From NCBI GenBank assembly GCA_025454275.1, contig JALOOS010000040.1, forward strand, positions 1 through 9,428: a stretch of 9,428 nt of DNA. Reading direction: 5' to 3'. A program made the translations under genes and the position numbers. Positions 1-6,759 of the stretch are shown here, one piece after another. A model generated the notes under the pieces. It was not told the DNA's origin and did not search any database. It saw only the letters and a program-made list of their open reading frames with translations. The number at the start of each line of letters is the position of its first letter. Position 1 is the first letter of the stretch. Source of the stretch: Desulfobacterales bacterium (GTDB lineage Bacteria > Desulfobacterota > Desulfobacteria > Desulfobacterales > SpSt-501).

Positions 1-22
1 TAGTGGTATTTTGTTTTTGTTC

Positions 23-48
23 TTACTCGTTACTCGTTACTCGTTACT
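23..48. repeat. 7-bp tandem repeat (TTACTCG)
   Basis: TTACTCG is present in three perfect copies plus a partial fourth (TTACT), in the AT-rich DNA after the last gene of the operon. A run of seven C follows at 52-58. It is non-coding on both strands as far as can be seen. The copy number could vary by slippage. No function is evident, and the left end of the window may cut a longer array or a terminator. Confidence 0.75.
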
Positions 49-65
49 TTTCCCCCCCACTCCGA

Positions 66-260
66 CTATGATTTAGTGGGCGGCGCGGCGTTGAGTCTGG
101 ATTCGAACAGCCGGCAGGTCTCCCCCTGCATCACGCTGCGAACCTCGTCGTTGGGATAGCGGCCGCTTTTAAATCCCATCCGCCGGCAGCCGTGGGGAAA
201 GCGCTCATCCCAGGTGACGTAGTAGTGACGGCAGAGGTGGCAGTCGACGCGGCGGAGCAT
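66..260 (-). CDS. Small four-cysteine conserved protein
   Basis: A 64-residue protein with cysteines C7, C10, C25 and C49: a CxxC knuckle, then two single cysteines, suggesting a small zinc-binding or redox fold. The core 'YYVTWDERFPHGCRRMGFKS' is distinctive. From memory, similar short proteins (C-x2-C, Y-x-T-W-D, P-x-G-C-x3-G-F-K-S, then a last C-x-x-F-E) are widespread in Desulfobacterota and related bacteria, where they have no proven function. The match was not searched. The ATG at 260 follows the phosphatase TGA with no gap (TGAATG), preceded by a G-run (265-270) that could serve as ribosome binding site, so stop-start reinitiation is likely. The gene is the last in the transcription unit; codon use is like its neighbours. 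Confidence 0.8.
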   Translation of the reverse strand: MLRRVDCHLCRHYYVTWDERFPHGCRRMGFKSGRYPNDEVRSVMQGETCRLFESRLNAAPPTKS

Positions 261-1406
261 TCAGCCCCCCAGCTTGACCACGAGGAGCGTGGCATCATCC
301 TGGATGCGGCGCGGGGCGAGAAAGCGTTCAAGCTCGTTGAGCACCTGGTCAACGATGTCCACCGCCGGAAGCGCAGCGTGCTTCCGTATCGCCGCCTGAA
401 GCCGCTCTTTGCCGAAAAGCCGCCCCTCGGGGTTACGGGCTTCCCAGATCCCGTCCGTCCCGACGGCGATGATCTGCCGCGGGCCGAGCTCCCGGAAATG
501 CTCCTTGTAGGCGGACTCCGGGAATACGCCGAGCGGGAGCCCGCTCTGACCGTTCAGCTCGGCGAAGACGCCGGCGTCAGGGTCGTAAACCAGCGCCGGG
601 TCATGGCCGGCCCGCACCCAGCGGATGGTGCGCCGGGCGCATTCGATCTCGGCGTAGAAGAGGGTCATGAAGCGTCCGCTGTCCTGCACGTCCAGGGCCA
701 GGCGCCGGTTCAACTGCGCAACGACCTCGGGCACATGCGCCAGGGCCGCGGCAGAAGCCCTGAGGGTGGCCCTGGCCGTGGCCATGAGCAATGCCGAGGG
801 AAGCCCGTGGTCGGAGACATCCCCGACCGCCACGCTCAGCGCAGGCTCGCTCCCGTCGGCCTTCTCGAAGTAGTCGTAATAGTCCCCGCCGGTCTGGTCG
901 CAGAAGAGGCTGCGGCCGGCGATCTCCAGCCCTCTCCATCCGAAGCTTTTCTCCGGCAGCAGGCACTGCTGCACCTCCTGGGCCTGGTTCAGCCAGCGGC
1001 GCGTGCGCTTGTTGAACTTGCGCTCCTTGTGCACCCGGCGGTATTCCGCGATTCCCTGCGCCAGGGCCGACTGGAACTCCTCGCTCGAACAGGGCTTGGT
1101 GAGAAAGCGGAAGATGTTGCCCCGGTTCACGGCGTTGATGGCGACCGCCAGATCGGCGCTTCCGGTGAGAAGCATGCGCACGCACTCCGGGGCTATCTCG
1201 CGCACGCGGGAGAGAAACTCGATCCCGTTCATCCCGGGCATGCAGTAGTCGGTGACCACCACCGCAAACGGGCCGCCGTTGCGCAGGGCAGCGAGACCGT
1301 CCGGCCCGCTCTCCGCGGTCACGAGATCGATTTTTTTGCGCAGCTGGCGCTGAAAACCCGCCAGCAGATGGGGGTCGTCGTCGACCAGCAGCACACGGTC
1401 AGACAT
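261..1406 (-). CDS. Response regulator with SpoIIE-type Ser/Thr phosphatase
   Basis: A 381-residue receiver plus PP2C/SpoIIE phosphatase. Receiver (1-120): D9-D11, phosphoacceptor D53 (VTDYCMPGMNG), K104 (TKPC). A helical linker (120-150) leads to the phosphatase, with metal-binding acids D175 (GGDYYDY), D196 (GDVSDHG), D318 (GTDGIWE) and D370/D371 (IQDDATLLVVK). All are conserved, so it is probably catalytic. Such regulators (RsbU/RssB-like in outline) usually dephosphorylate anti-sigma antagonists or STAS-domain proteins in partner switching; no such partner is encoded in this window. The ATG at 1406 overlaps the receiver-HDOD stop by 8 bp and has GGAGG at 1413-1417. The frame extends far upstream of this point, but that part is antiparallel to family expectation and shadows the receiver-HDOD gene. 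The stop at 261-263 abuts the next ATG. The input kinase is most likely the PAS kinase two genes upstream. Confidence 0.94.
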   Translation of the reverse strand: MSDRVLLVDDDPHLLAGFQRQLRKKIDLVTAESGPDGLAALRNGGPFAVVVTDYCMPGMNGIEFLSRVREIAPECVRMLLTGSADLAVAINAVNRGNIFRFLTKPCSSEEFQSALAQGIAEYRRVHKERKFNKRTRRWLNQAQEVQQCLLPEKSFGWRGLEIAGRSLFCDQTGGDYYDYFEKADGSEPALSVAVGDVSDHGLPSALLMATARATLRASAAALAHVPEVVAQLNRRLALDVQDSGRFMTLFYAEIECARRTIRWVRAGHDPALVYDPDAGVFAELNGQSGLPLGVFPESAYKEHFRELGPRQIIAVGTDGIWEARNPEGRLFGKERLQAAIRKHAALPAVDIVDQVLNELERFLAPRRIQDDATLLVVKLGG

Positions 1407-2604
1407 GGCGGGCCTCCTGCGCCAGCAGCACGCGGCACCGCTCCTGCCAGCGGCCGAAGGGGGCGGCGCCATGCACGCTCTCGCCGTCGGCCGTTTCGCT
1501 GCGGCCGCCCTCCTCCGCGAGCAGATGGGCCAGACGGTTCGCCGCCCCGACCGCCGCCGGCAGCCCGGAGAACGGTAGCGGCGTGCGGTGATGATCGGCA
1601 ACCGCCTGTACGACCCCCTCGGCGATCCCCCAAAGGCCCAGCAGATAAGCGCCGAGTTCCGCGTGCGAGGCGCCGAAATAGGCCGTCTCGACCGCGTCCG
1701 ACGGCTGCTCCCGCCGCCGGGCGTCCTCCAGGACGGCGGCATACTCCTGCGGGAAATTCTGGGCCAGCACGAGCTTGCCGATGTCGTGCAGCAGTCCGGC
1801 CGTGAAGGCCTCATCCTGGGCCTTGGGCGGAAGGGTTTCGGCGGCGGCGATCGTACGGGCGAAGAGGCCGGCCCGGGTGCAGTGCTCCCAGAGCGCCGCC
1901 ACGTTCAGGCCGGGCATGCGCCGCGCATCGAACCGGCCGAAGATCCGGGAGGAGAGCACCAGGGCCTTCAGCGTGTCATACCCCAGGAGCAGGACCGCCT
2001 CCTGGGCGTTCACGACCCGCCGGGGCAGGCCGAAGAAGGCGGAATTGACCACCTGCAGGATCTTGGCCGTCATGCCGAGGTCGCGCGCGATCACCTCCCC
2101 CACCCGCCGCGAGGAGGAATGGGGTGCCTGGATCTCGGCCACCAGCCGGGTGTAGAGTTCAGGCAGGCTGGGCAGGGAGTCGATCCGCCCCAGCAGGCCC
2201 TGGAGGGGGCCCGCCTCCACCCAGCGGCGCAGGGAGAAGGCCTGCGCCAGGGCGGAGATGAGCGCATCCGGGTCGCAGGGTTTGGCCAGGTACCGGTGGG
2301 CCAGCTGCACGGCCGTGAAGGAGCCGGAGGGGTCCATCTCCCCGGAGAGGATGATGCGGACCAGGTGCGGATGGCGCCCCATGACCGCGCGCAGGAGCTC
2401 CTCTCCGCTCATGCCGGGCATCCGCAGGTCGGTCACCAGGACATCGCAGGGTTCTTGCTCGAGCCGCGCGAGCGCTTCCTTTCCGCTCGCGGCAAACCGC
2501 AGGGTCCACGCCTCCCGCCGGCTGCGCAGCATCCGCTGGAGCCCCTCAAGCACCCGGGGCTCATCGTCGACAAAAAGCGCCGCACCCCCCCGGGAGTCGC
2601 TCAT
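1399..2604 (-). CDS. Response regulator with HDOD output domain
   Basis: A 401-residue protein joining a receiver (about 8-125) to an HDOD domain (about 142-340). Receiver residues: D13/D14, phosphoacceptor D59 (VTDLRMPGMSG), and K108 in AKPC. The HDOD part starts 'IDSLPSLPELYTRL', carries 'VVNSAFFG' and 'EAVLLLG', and keeps an HD signature at H273-D274 (LLHDIGK), with H241, H314 and H338/H339 in positions resembling HD metal ligands. The output therefore does not bind DNA; it may act as a scaffold or a phosphohydrolase, which is not settled for this family. The ATG at 2604 overlaps the kinase stop (ATGA) and has GAGGAGG at 2609-2615; the frame open further upstream is a shadow of the kinase gene. 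The 3' end overlaps the next gene by 8 bp. It is a paralogue of the HDOD protein at the right edge of the window. Confidence 0.94.
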   Translation of the reverse strand: MSDSRGGAALFVDDEPRVLEGLQRMLRSRREAWTLRFAASGKEALARLEQEPCDVLVTDLRMPGMSGEELLRAVMGRHPHLVRIILSGEMDPSGSFTAVQLAHRYLAKPCDPDALISALAQAFSLRRWVEAGPLQGLLGRIDSLPSLPELYTRLVAEIQAPHSSSRRVGEVIARDLGMTAKILQVVNSAFFGLPRRVVNAQEAVLLLGYDTLKALVLSSRIFGRFDARRMPGLNVAALWEHCTRAGLFARTIAAAETLPPKAQDEAFTAGLLHDIGKLVLAQNFPQEYAAVLEDARRREQPSDAVETAYFGASHAELGAYLLGLWGIAEGVVQAVADHHRTPLPFSGLPAAVGAANRLAHLLAEEGGRSETADGESVHGAAPFGRWQERCRVLLAQEARHV

Positions 2605-3830
2605 GCCGCCTCCTCTTCCGGAGCGATCGGCAGCTCGATCGTGAAGACGGTGCCGCGGCCCGCCTCCGACTCGAAACGGATCCGGCCGCCGTGCTTTTCG
2701 ACGATCACGGTGTGGCAGAGGGCGAGTCCCTGGCCGGTCCCGCGGCCGGCCGGCTTGGTCGTGAAAAAGGGCTCGAAGATGCGGGGCCGCACCGCCTCCG
2801 GAATCCCGGCCCCGCTGTCCTCTACCCGGATCCGGGCCCAGCCGTTCCTTCGCTGCGTGCTGATCGTGATCCGCCCCTTTGCACCCGTGCCCCGGCCGAC
2901 CACCTCCTCGATGGCATGCGCGGAGTTCACAACGAGGTTCAGGATCACCTGGCCGAGCTCGCCCGGGTGACAGGCGAGCGGCGGCAGGCCGGCATCGAGG
3001 TCGGTCGCCACATCGGCCACGTACTTCCACTCGTTGCGTGCCACGGTCAAGGTGGTCTCGATGATCGCGTTCAGGTCCGCCATCACCTTCTCCTCCCGGC
3101 CGGGGTGGGCGAACTCCTTCAGCGCCCGCACGATCGTCGCAATCCGCTCGACCCCCTCCAGGGTGTGGCGGATGGCCACCGGGATCTCCGCGGCCAGGTA
3201 GTCCAGGTCGGCCCGGCGCAGCGCCGCCTCCACCGCACCCAGCCGCTCGAGGCCGAGGGGTCCGGAGCGGGCCTCCTGGAACAGTCGGGTCAGGGCGCCG
3301 ATGACCCCCAGGAGGTCGGCGAAGGCATCCTGGAGAAAGCGGGTATTGTCCCCGACGTACTGGGTGGGGGTGTTGATCTCGTGGGCGATCCCCGAGGCGA
3401 GCTGCCCGATGGAGCGCAGCTTCTGCGACTGGGCGAGTTCGCGTTCGAGTTGCTTGCGCTCGGTGATGTCGGCGCCGATGACGGTGAATCCCCACGCGGC
3501 GGCGGCCTCCCCGGTCAAGGGGTGAACCGTGAGGCCCAGGATCCCCTCCGAGCCGTCCGGCCGGGTGAAGGCGAGGTCGTCGACCCGGGCCGGACGGCCG
3601 AGCGATCGGCACTCGGCAAGACCCTGGAGCACCCGCGCCGCGTCCCAGCGGATACCCGCCGCATCGAGGCTCTCCCCGATCACGGCCGGGGCCGGAGGGC
3701 CCAGCAGCGCGCCGGCCATCCGGTTCCAGCGCGTGACCCGCAGATCCGACGTGAGCCCGATCAGCAGGCTCGGCAGCTCATCCAGCAGCCGCTCGGCGTT
3801 CCGCAGCTCCGCCAGGCCGTCCGGCGTCAT
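2601..3830 (-). CDS. Soluble PAS-domain sensor histidine kinase
   Basis: A 409-residue histidine kinase without membrane segments, so probably cytoplasmic. A PAS-like region (about 10-125, ending 'VIGADITERKQLE') is the likely sensor. The dimerisation/phosphotransfer helix follows, with H150 as the phosphorylated histidine (GIAHEINTPTQYVGDN). A long helical insert (165-255) precedes the ATPase domain: N box at 298-302 (NLVVN), G1 at D338-x-G340, F box 'FEPFFTTK', and G2 'GRGTGQGLAL'. All catalytic elements are present, so it should be active. The frame is open to 3947, overlapping the upstream gene, but ATG 3830 gives a sensible N-terminus 22 bp after the upstream stop. There is no good ribosome binding site; ATG 3869 and GTG 3833 are alternatives. 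The gene overlaps the next one by ATGA, which makes the downstream receivers its likely partners. The ligand of the PAS domain is unknown. Confidence 0.92.
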   Translation of the reverse strand: MTPDGLAELRNAERLLDELPSLLIGLTSDLRVTRWNRMAGALLGPPAPAVIGESLDAAGIRWDAARVLQGLAECRSLGRPARVDDLAFTRPDGSEGILGLTVHPLTGEAAAAWGFTVIGADITERKQLERELAQSQKLRSIGQLASGIAHEINTPTQYVGDNTRFLQDAFADLLGVIGALTRLFQEARSGPLGLERLGAVEAALRRADLDYLAAEIPVAIRHTLEGVERIATIVRALKEFAHPGREEKVMADLNAIIETTLTVARNEWKYVADVATDLDAGLPPLACHPGELGQVILNLVVNSAHAIEEVVGRGTGAKGRITISTQRRNGWARIRVEDSGAGIPEAVRPRIFEPFFTTKPAGRGTGQGLALCHTVIVEKHGGRIRFESEAGRGTVFTIELPIAPEEEAA

Positions 3831-3852
3831 CACCGCGCCGGCAGGTCGTCGT

Positions 3853-4341
3853 TCAGGGCTGCCGCACATCGACCCAGATCCCCATCTCCCGCAGCAGCCG
3901 GAAGGCCGCCTCCCGGTCCGCCTGCGCATCGGGCCGGCTGACCGCAACGATCGCCTCGATCACCGCGTCGCTGACCCCGGCATGCTTGAGCTCGATGATC
4001 TCCTTGACCGTCGCGAAACGGACGGGGTGCAGCTCCCGGCCGTAAACGACCGGCCCGCGCTCCTTGAGAAAAGAGCCCGCCGCCAGAATGGCGTCCAGCG
4101 CCGGCGCGCCGATCCCGGCCGCCTTCAGAGCCAGGATCTCCTCCACCGTGAAGGCGGCCGTCTCGATCAGCCGCTCGCGCACGATGAGCGCGAGGGTCTC
4201 ATCGCCCACCCCGGCCCGTTTCAGCCGCTGGATCTCCCCGGGGCTCAGGGCGAAGGCCTCCGGAGCGATGCTCCCGAGGATCATCAGGACCGATAGGACG
4301 AATCCCGCCGCCGCTCGTGTTATGCCGCTCACCGTGTTCAC
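3853..4341 (-). CDS. Exported small protein with threefold EI-LK-AG repeat
   Basis: A 162-residue protein that I cannot assign to a named family. It begins with a signal peptide: a short polar n-region with R9, a hydrophobic core at about 10-26, and a likely cleavage after A31 (AFA/LS), so it should be periplasmic or outer-membrane associated; there is no lipobox cysteine. The mature part holds three copies of a roughly 22-residue helical repeat, at 33-54, 65-86 and 111-132. All have the pattern E-I-x2-L-K-x-A-G-[V/I]-x4-[L/I]-x2-I; for example 'EIIELKHAGVSDAVIEAIV' in the third. A linker with 'GPVVYGRELHPVRFA' separates copies two and three. Start: GTG at 4341; an in-frame stop at 4357-4359 excludes anything longer, and GTG 4332 is a possible alternative. 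Neither has a strong ribosome binding site, so coupling to flgL (10 bp upstream) is likely. Its place between flgL and a kinase suggests a flagellar or envelope role, by inference only. Confidence 0.8.
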   Translation of the reverse strand: MNTVSGITRAAAGFVLSVLMILGSIAPEAFALSPGEIQRLKRAGVGDETLALIVRERLIETAAFTVEEILALKAAGIGAPALDAILAAGSFLKERGPVVYGRELHPVRFATVKEIIELKHAGVSDAVIEAIVAVSRPDAQADREAAFRLLREMGIWVDVRQP

Positions 4342-4351
4342 CGCTTTCGGC

Positions 4352-5263
4352 TTATCTCAAAAAGTCGACCAGGCTGGGCTGGATGATCTTGGCCGCCGCC
4401 GCCATGCTGGTCTCGTAGGCCGTTTTGAGCTGGGTCAGCTCGAGGGCCGCCCGCACCACATCGGCATCTTCATCGCGGCCGATGGCATCCTGGACCCGGG
4501 TTTTGAAAACGCTCCAGTGCTCCCCGGTCGCTTGAAGCCGGTAGAGCTTGGGGCCGAGCTCGGCGCGCTTGTCCCGGATCTGCACCTCGGCCTGCTGCAG
4601 CGGGTCGACGGCGGCCCGGATGAGAACGCTGCCGGCCACCGGATCGGCCGCTTCGAGGCCATCGATCAGGTTCTTCAGTTCGGCGAAGATATCCACCCCC
4701 CCGGGAGACGCACTCATGAAGTAATTGCGCCCGTCGGCATCGATCGCCACCTCGGCCTGCTCGGCGATCGGGATCCGGAAGCTGCCGTCATCGCCATTGT
4801 AGGTTGCAGCGTAGTCGGCCGTGCGCGTGAACGGCGGCGGGTCGACGACGTGGCCGCCGAACATGTAGCGGCCGGCATGGGTCGAGTTGGCGAGCTGCAG
4901 GATCTGGTCGTAGATCTCCTTGATCTGCCCGGCGGCCAGCTCCCGCTCGGAGGCGCCGATCCCATCACCGCTCTTCTCCTCGGCGATCCGCCGCGCCTGG
5001 CGCACGAGGTCCCCGGCCATCGCCAGGGTCTGATCGGCCGTCTCGATCCGCGTTTTGCCCTGGGCGATGTTCTCTGCGTACTGGTCGATGGCGGCCAGCA
5101 TCGTACGGCCGGTCAGGACGCGCCCGGTCCCGATGGGGTCGTCCGAGGGGCGGTTGATCCGCTTCTGGCTGGCCACCTGCTCCTGGCGCTGGAGCATCGC
5201 CTCGGTCTGCTTGTGCAGGTTGCGCACGAAGACGCCCGCCATCATTTTCTGGGTGATCCGCAT
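4352..5263 (-). CDS. flgL: Flagellar hook-associated protein FlgL (HAP3)
   Basis: A 303-residue FlgL, the second hook-filament junction protein and a flagellin homologue. The N-terminal flagellin-like helix runs from MRITQKMMAG into 'INRPSDDPIGTGRVL' (36-50), the usual FlgL form of the flagellin N-P-S-D-D-P signature. A long heptad-rich helix follows (about 55-105). The C-terminal helix 'LTQLKTAYETSMAAAAKI' precedes the end LVDFLR, as in flagellin-type D0 domains. The length agrees with the family. The ATG at 5263 has GGAGG at 5269-5273 with a 5-nt spacer, but that site lies in an unusual inverted repeat (listed separately). flgK and flgL are in their normal order; flgL is set apart by a 93-bp AT-rich spacer and ends 10 bp before the repeat-protein gene. 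No csrA or fliW follows flgL, although these are common flgL neighbours in many bacteria. Confidence 0.96.
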   Translation of the reverse strand: MRITQKMMAGVFVRNLHKQTEAMLQRQEQVASQKRINRPSDDPIGTGRVLTGRTMLAAIDQYAENIAQGKTRIETADQTLAMAGDLVRQARRIAEEKSGDGIGASERELAAGQIKEIYDQILQLANSTHAGRYMFGGHVVDPPPFTRTADYAATYNGDDGSFRIPIAEQAEVAIDADGRNYFMSASPGGVDIFAELKNLIDGLEAADPVAGSVLIRAAVDPLQQAEVQIRDKRAELGPKLYRLQATGEHWSVFKTRVQDAIGRDEDADVVRAALELTQLKTAYETSMAAAAKIIQPSLVDFLR

Positions 5264-5281
5264 TTTTTCCTCCGGAAAAAA
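5263..5281 (-). promoter_or_regulatory. Inverted repeat covering flgL ribosome binding site
   Basis: On the transcript the sequence reads UUUUUUCC, then GGA, then GGAAAAAA, then UG. The two 8-nt arms are perfectly complementary around a three-base loop. The right arm and loop contain the GGAGG ribosome binding site (5269-5273) and the A of the flgL start codon. Folded, the hairpin would hide the site. The stem is mostly A-U, so it should be only moderately stable and could act as a thermo- or protein-sensitive switch; it could also be a by-product of an A-rich initiation region. Confidence 0.4.
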
Positions 5282-5356
5282 TGTTAATGTAAAATATGGT
5301 TGTTAGATTTTAACTTATTGTTCTAAATTTGAATAATTCTAATTATAAATCCACCG
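5264..5356. other. AT-rich flgK-flgL spacer
   Basis: A 93-bp non-coding spacer of about 24% GC by hand count, in a window that is otherwise strongly GC-rich. It is the longest gap between genes. It has no G+C-rich hairpin with a T-run, so no classical terminator for flgK. On the minus strand it contains an exact TATAAT (5342-5347) without a convincing -35 box, a 14-bp palindrome ATAATT-CT-AATTAT (5333-5346), and at its flgL end the inverted repeat over the ribosome binding site. No sigma-28 (TAAA, 15-nt gap, GCCGATAA) or sigma-54 (GG/GC type) promoter match was found. It may hold an internal promoter or a translation control region; neither is demonstrated. Confidence 0.7.
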
Positions 5357-6745
5357 TTACCGGCTCATATTCAACAGGCTGTCGAGCATATCCTGGGCCA
5401 TGGTGATCATTTTGGCCGCGGCGTTGTAGGCGGCCTGGTACTTGATCAGGTTCACCATCTCCTCATCGAGCGAAACTCCGGAGACCGACTCGCGGTAGTT
5501 TTCGAGATAGGCCAGCATGTCGGCCTGGTGGCCGGCGTAGGCCTTGGCCGCACTCACGTCGTTGCCGACCCGGCTGACCAAGGCATTGGCGGCCGCATCG
5601 AAGCTGACCCCGTTCACCGTCGCGGCGCTCTGGAGCCCGGCGATAAGGAGCGCATTGCTGCCGTCGCCCGCCGGCGCCCCTGCACCCGCGGCGGCAATCG
5701 TGTCGAGGTCGGCCGGGATCGCGGCATTCACGTTTATATCCGCCGCCCCCGACCCGCTGAAGAAATCAACCCCCGTGGTGCCCCCGGCCCCGGTGCCGGC
5801 CGCGTGCAGGGTGTTGACCCTGCTGATCAGGTTTTGCGCCAGCTCGTCCAGCCGGACCATGTAGTCCGCGATCCTGACGTCGCGGGCCTCGAGCCAGCCT
5901 CCGACCTTTCCGGCCCGCACCTCACCGGAGATGTCCGTCCAGCCCCCGCCGGTGTCGGGCCACATCAGCTCCGCGCGACCGGTGGCGGGGTTGGTCTGCA
6001 ACCCCAGCTCATAGTGGTTCCCGCTCTCCACCAGCGTCCGGCCGCTGCCCACCGAAACGACCGCCCGGCCGGCCGAATCCTCGAAACTCCGGATGTCGAT
6101 CAGGGCGGAGAGCTCCTTCAGCGCGAGGTCCCGGCGGTCGCGGTAGTCATTGGCGGTCTCGGTGCCGCCGGCTTCGATACGGGCGATCTTTTCGTTCAGG
6201 TCGGCGATGGCCGCCGTCAGCCGGTTGATCTCCTGCACCCCGAGCCCCAGCGAGGCGTCGGTATCGCTGCGTATCCGCTCAAGATCGGCGTATTGGCGGC
6301 GGATCGTGTCCGCCAGGTTCTGGCCGGCGCCGGCCAGGACCGCCCGCTCGACCCGGCCGGGCGGGTTCATCGCCACATCCTGCCAGCCCGACCAGAAAGC
6401 GCTCAGGGCCTGGTTCAGGCCGTAGCCCGCGGTTTCGTCGAAGACCACTTCGACGCGGTCGAGGGTCCCCTTCTGCGCTTCCCAGCGGCCGAGATTCGCG
6501 CTCTCCTGGTTGAGCTGAAGGCCGATGAACCGGTCGTAGATCCGCTCGACGGACGTGGTGCGCACCCCGAAGCCGATCGTCCCCACCGGGGACGGCGCAG
6601 GCACATGGGTCTCCATGCCCACCCGCTGGCGCGAATAGCCGGGGGTGTTCACATTGGCGATGTTGTTGCCGGTCACATTCACGCCGCGCTGCTGGCTGAG
6701 CAGTGCGCCGGCGCCGATCGAAAGCAGTCCGTAGAGATGCGTCAT
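5357..6745 (-). CDS. flgK: Flagellar hook-associated protein FlgK (HAP1)
   Basis: A 462-residue FlgK, the first of two junction proteins between the flagellar hook and filament; it is exported by the flagellar type III system, so no signal peptide is expected. The N-terminal rod/hook motif is clear (GVNVTGNNIANVNTPGYSRQ, residues 21-40), followed by the FlgK-typical coiled region (about 80-215). The C-terminus has the matching 'EEMVNLIKYQAAYNAAAKM' helix (428-446) and ends 'DMLDSLLNMSR'. It is shorter than the enteric protein (about 547 residues); the missing length seems to be in the variable middle, which holds a Gly/Ala-rich stretch around 315-365. The ATG at 6745 is chosen because it gives the canonical start and follows GGAGG at 6755-6759, directly next to the cheB stop; the frame open to 7201 upstream is only a shadow of cheB. 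Confidence 0.97.
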   Translation of the reverse strand: MTHLYGLLSIGAGALLSQQRGVNVTGNNIANVNTPGYSRQRVGMETHVPAPSPVGTIGFGVRTTSVERIYDRFIGLQLNQESANLGRWEAQKGTLDRVEVVFDETAGYGLNQALSAFWSGWQDVAMNPPGRVERAVLAGAGQNLADTIRRQYADLERIRSDTDASLGLGVQEINRLTAAIADLNEKIARIEAGGTETANDYRDRRDLALKELSALIDIRSFEDSAGRAVVSVGSGRTLVESGNHYELGLQTNPATGRAELMWPDTGGGWTDISGEVRAGKVGGWLEARDVRIADYMVRLDELAQNLISRVNTLHAAGTGAGGTTGVDFFSGSGAADINVNAAIPADLDTIAAAGAGAPAGDGSNALLIAGLQSAATVNGVSFDAAANALVSRVGNDVSAAKAYAGHQADMLAYLENYRESVSGVSLDEEMVNLIKYQAAYNAAAKMITMAQDMLDSLLNMSR

Positions 6746-6759
6746 TGAATTCTCCCTCC

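Noticed and set aside
56..80. Possible terminator hairpin (CCCACT ... AGTGGG) at the end of the last gene
   Set aside because: Only 6 bp with a 13-nt loop, and on the transcribed minus strand it is followed by G-run and AAAAG rather than a U-run.
2605..3612. N-terminal extension of the receiver-HDOD frame
   Set aside because: It is a shadow of the histidine kinase gene; the receiver starts normally at 2604 with GAGGAGG upstream.
192..3941. Long plus-strand open frames (192-1805, 1588-2970, 2691-3941)
   Set aside because: They lie antisense to well-supported genes and have Arg/Pro/Gly/His-rich, domain-free translations; in GC-rich DNA such antisense frames are expected.
5264..5356. Sigma-28 or sigma-54 promoter for flgL
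   Set aside because: No GCCGATAA-like or GG/GC (-24/-12) pair with correct spacing was found on the minus strand.
5528..6748. Plus-strand 406-codon frame opposite flgK
   Set aside because: Antisense to FlgK with clear FlgK motifs at both ends; the translation has no recognisable domain.
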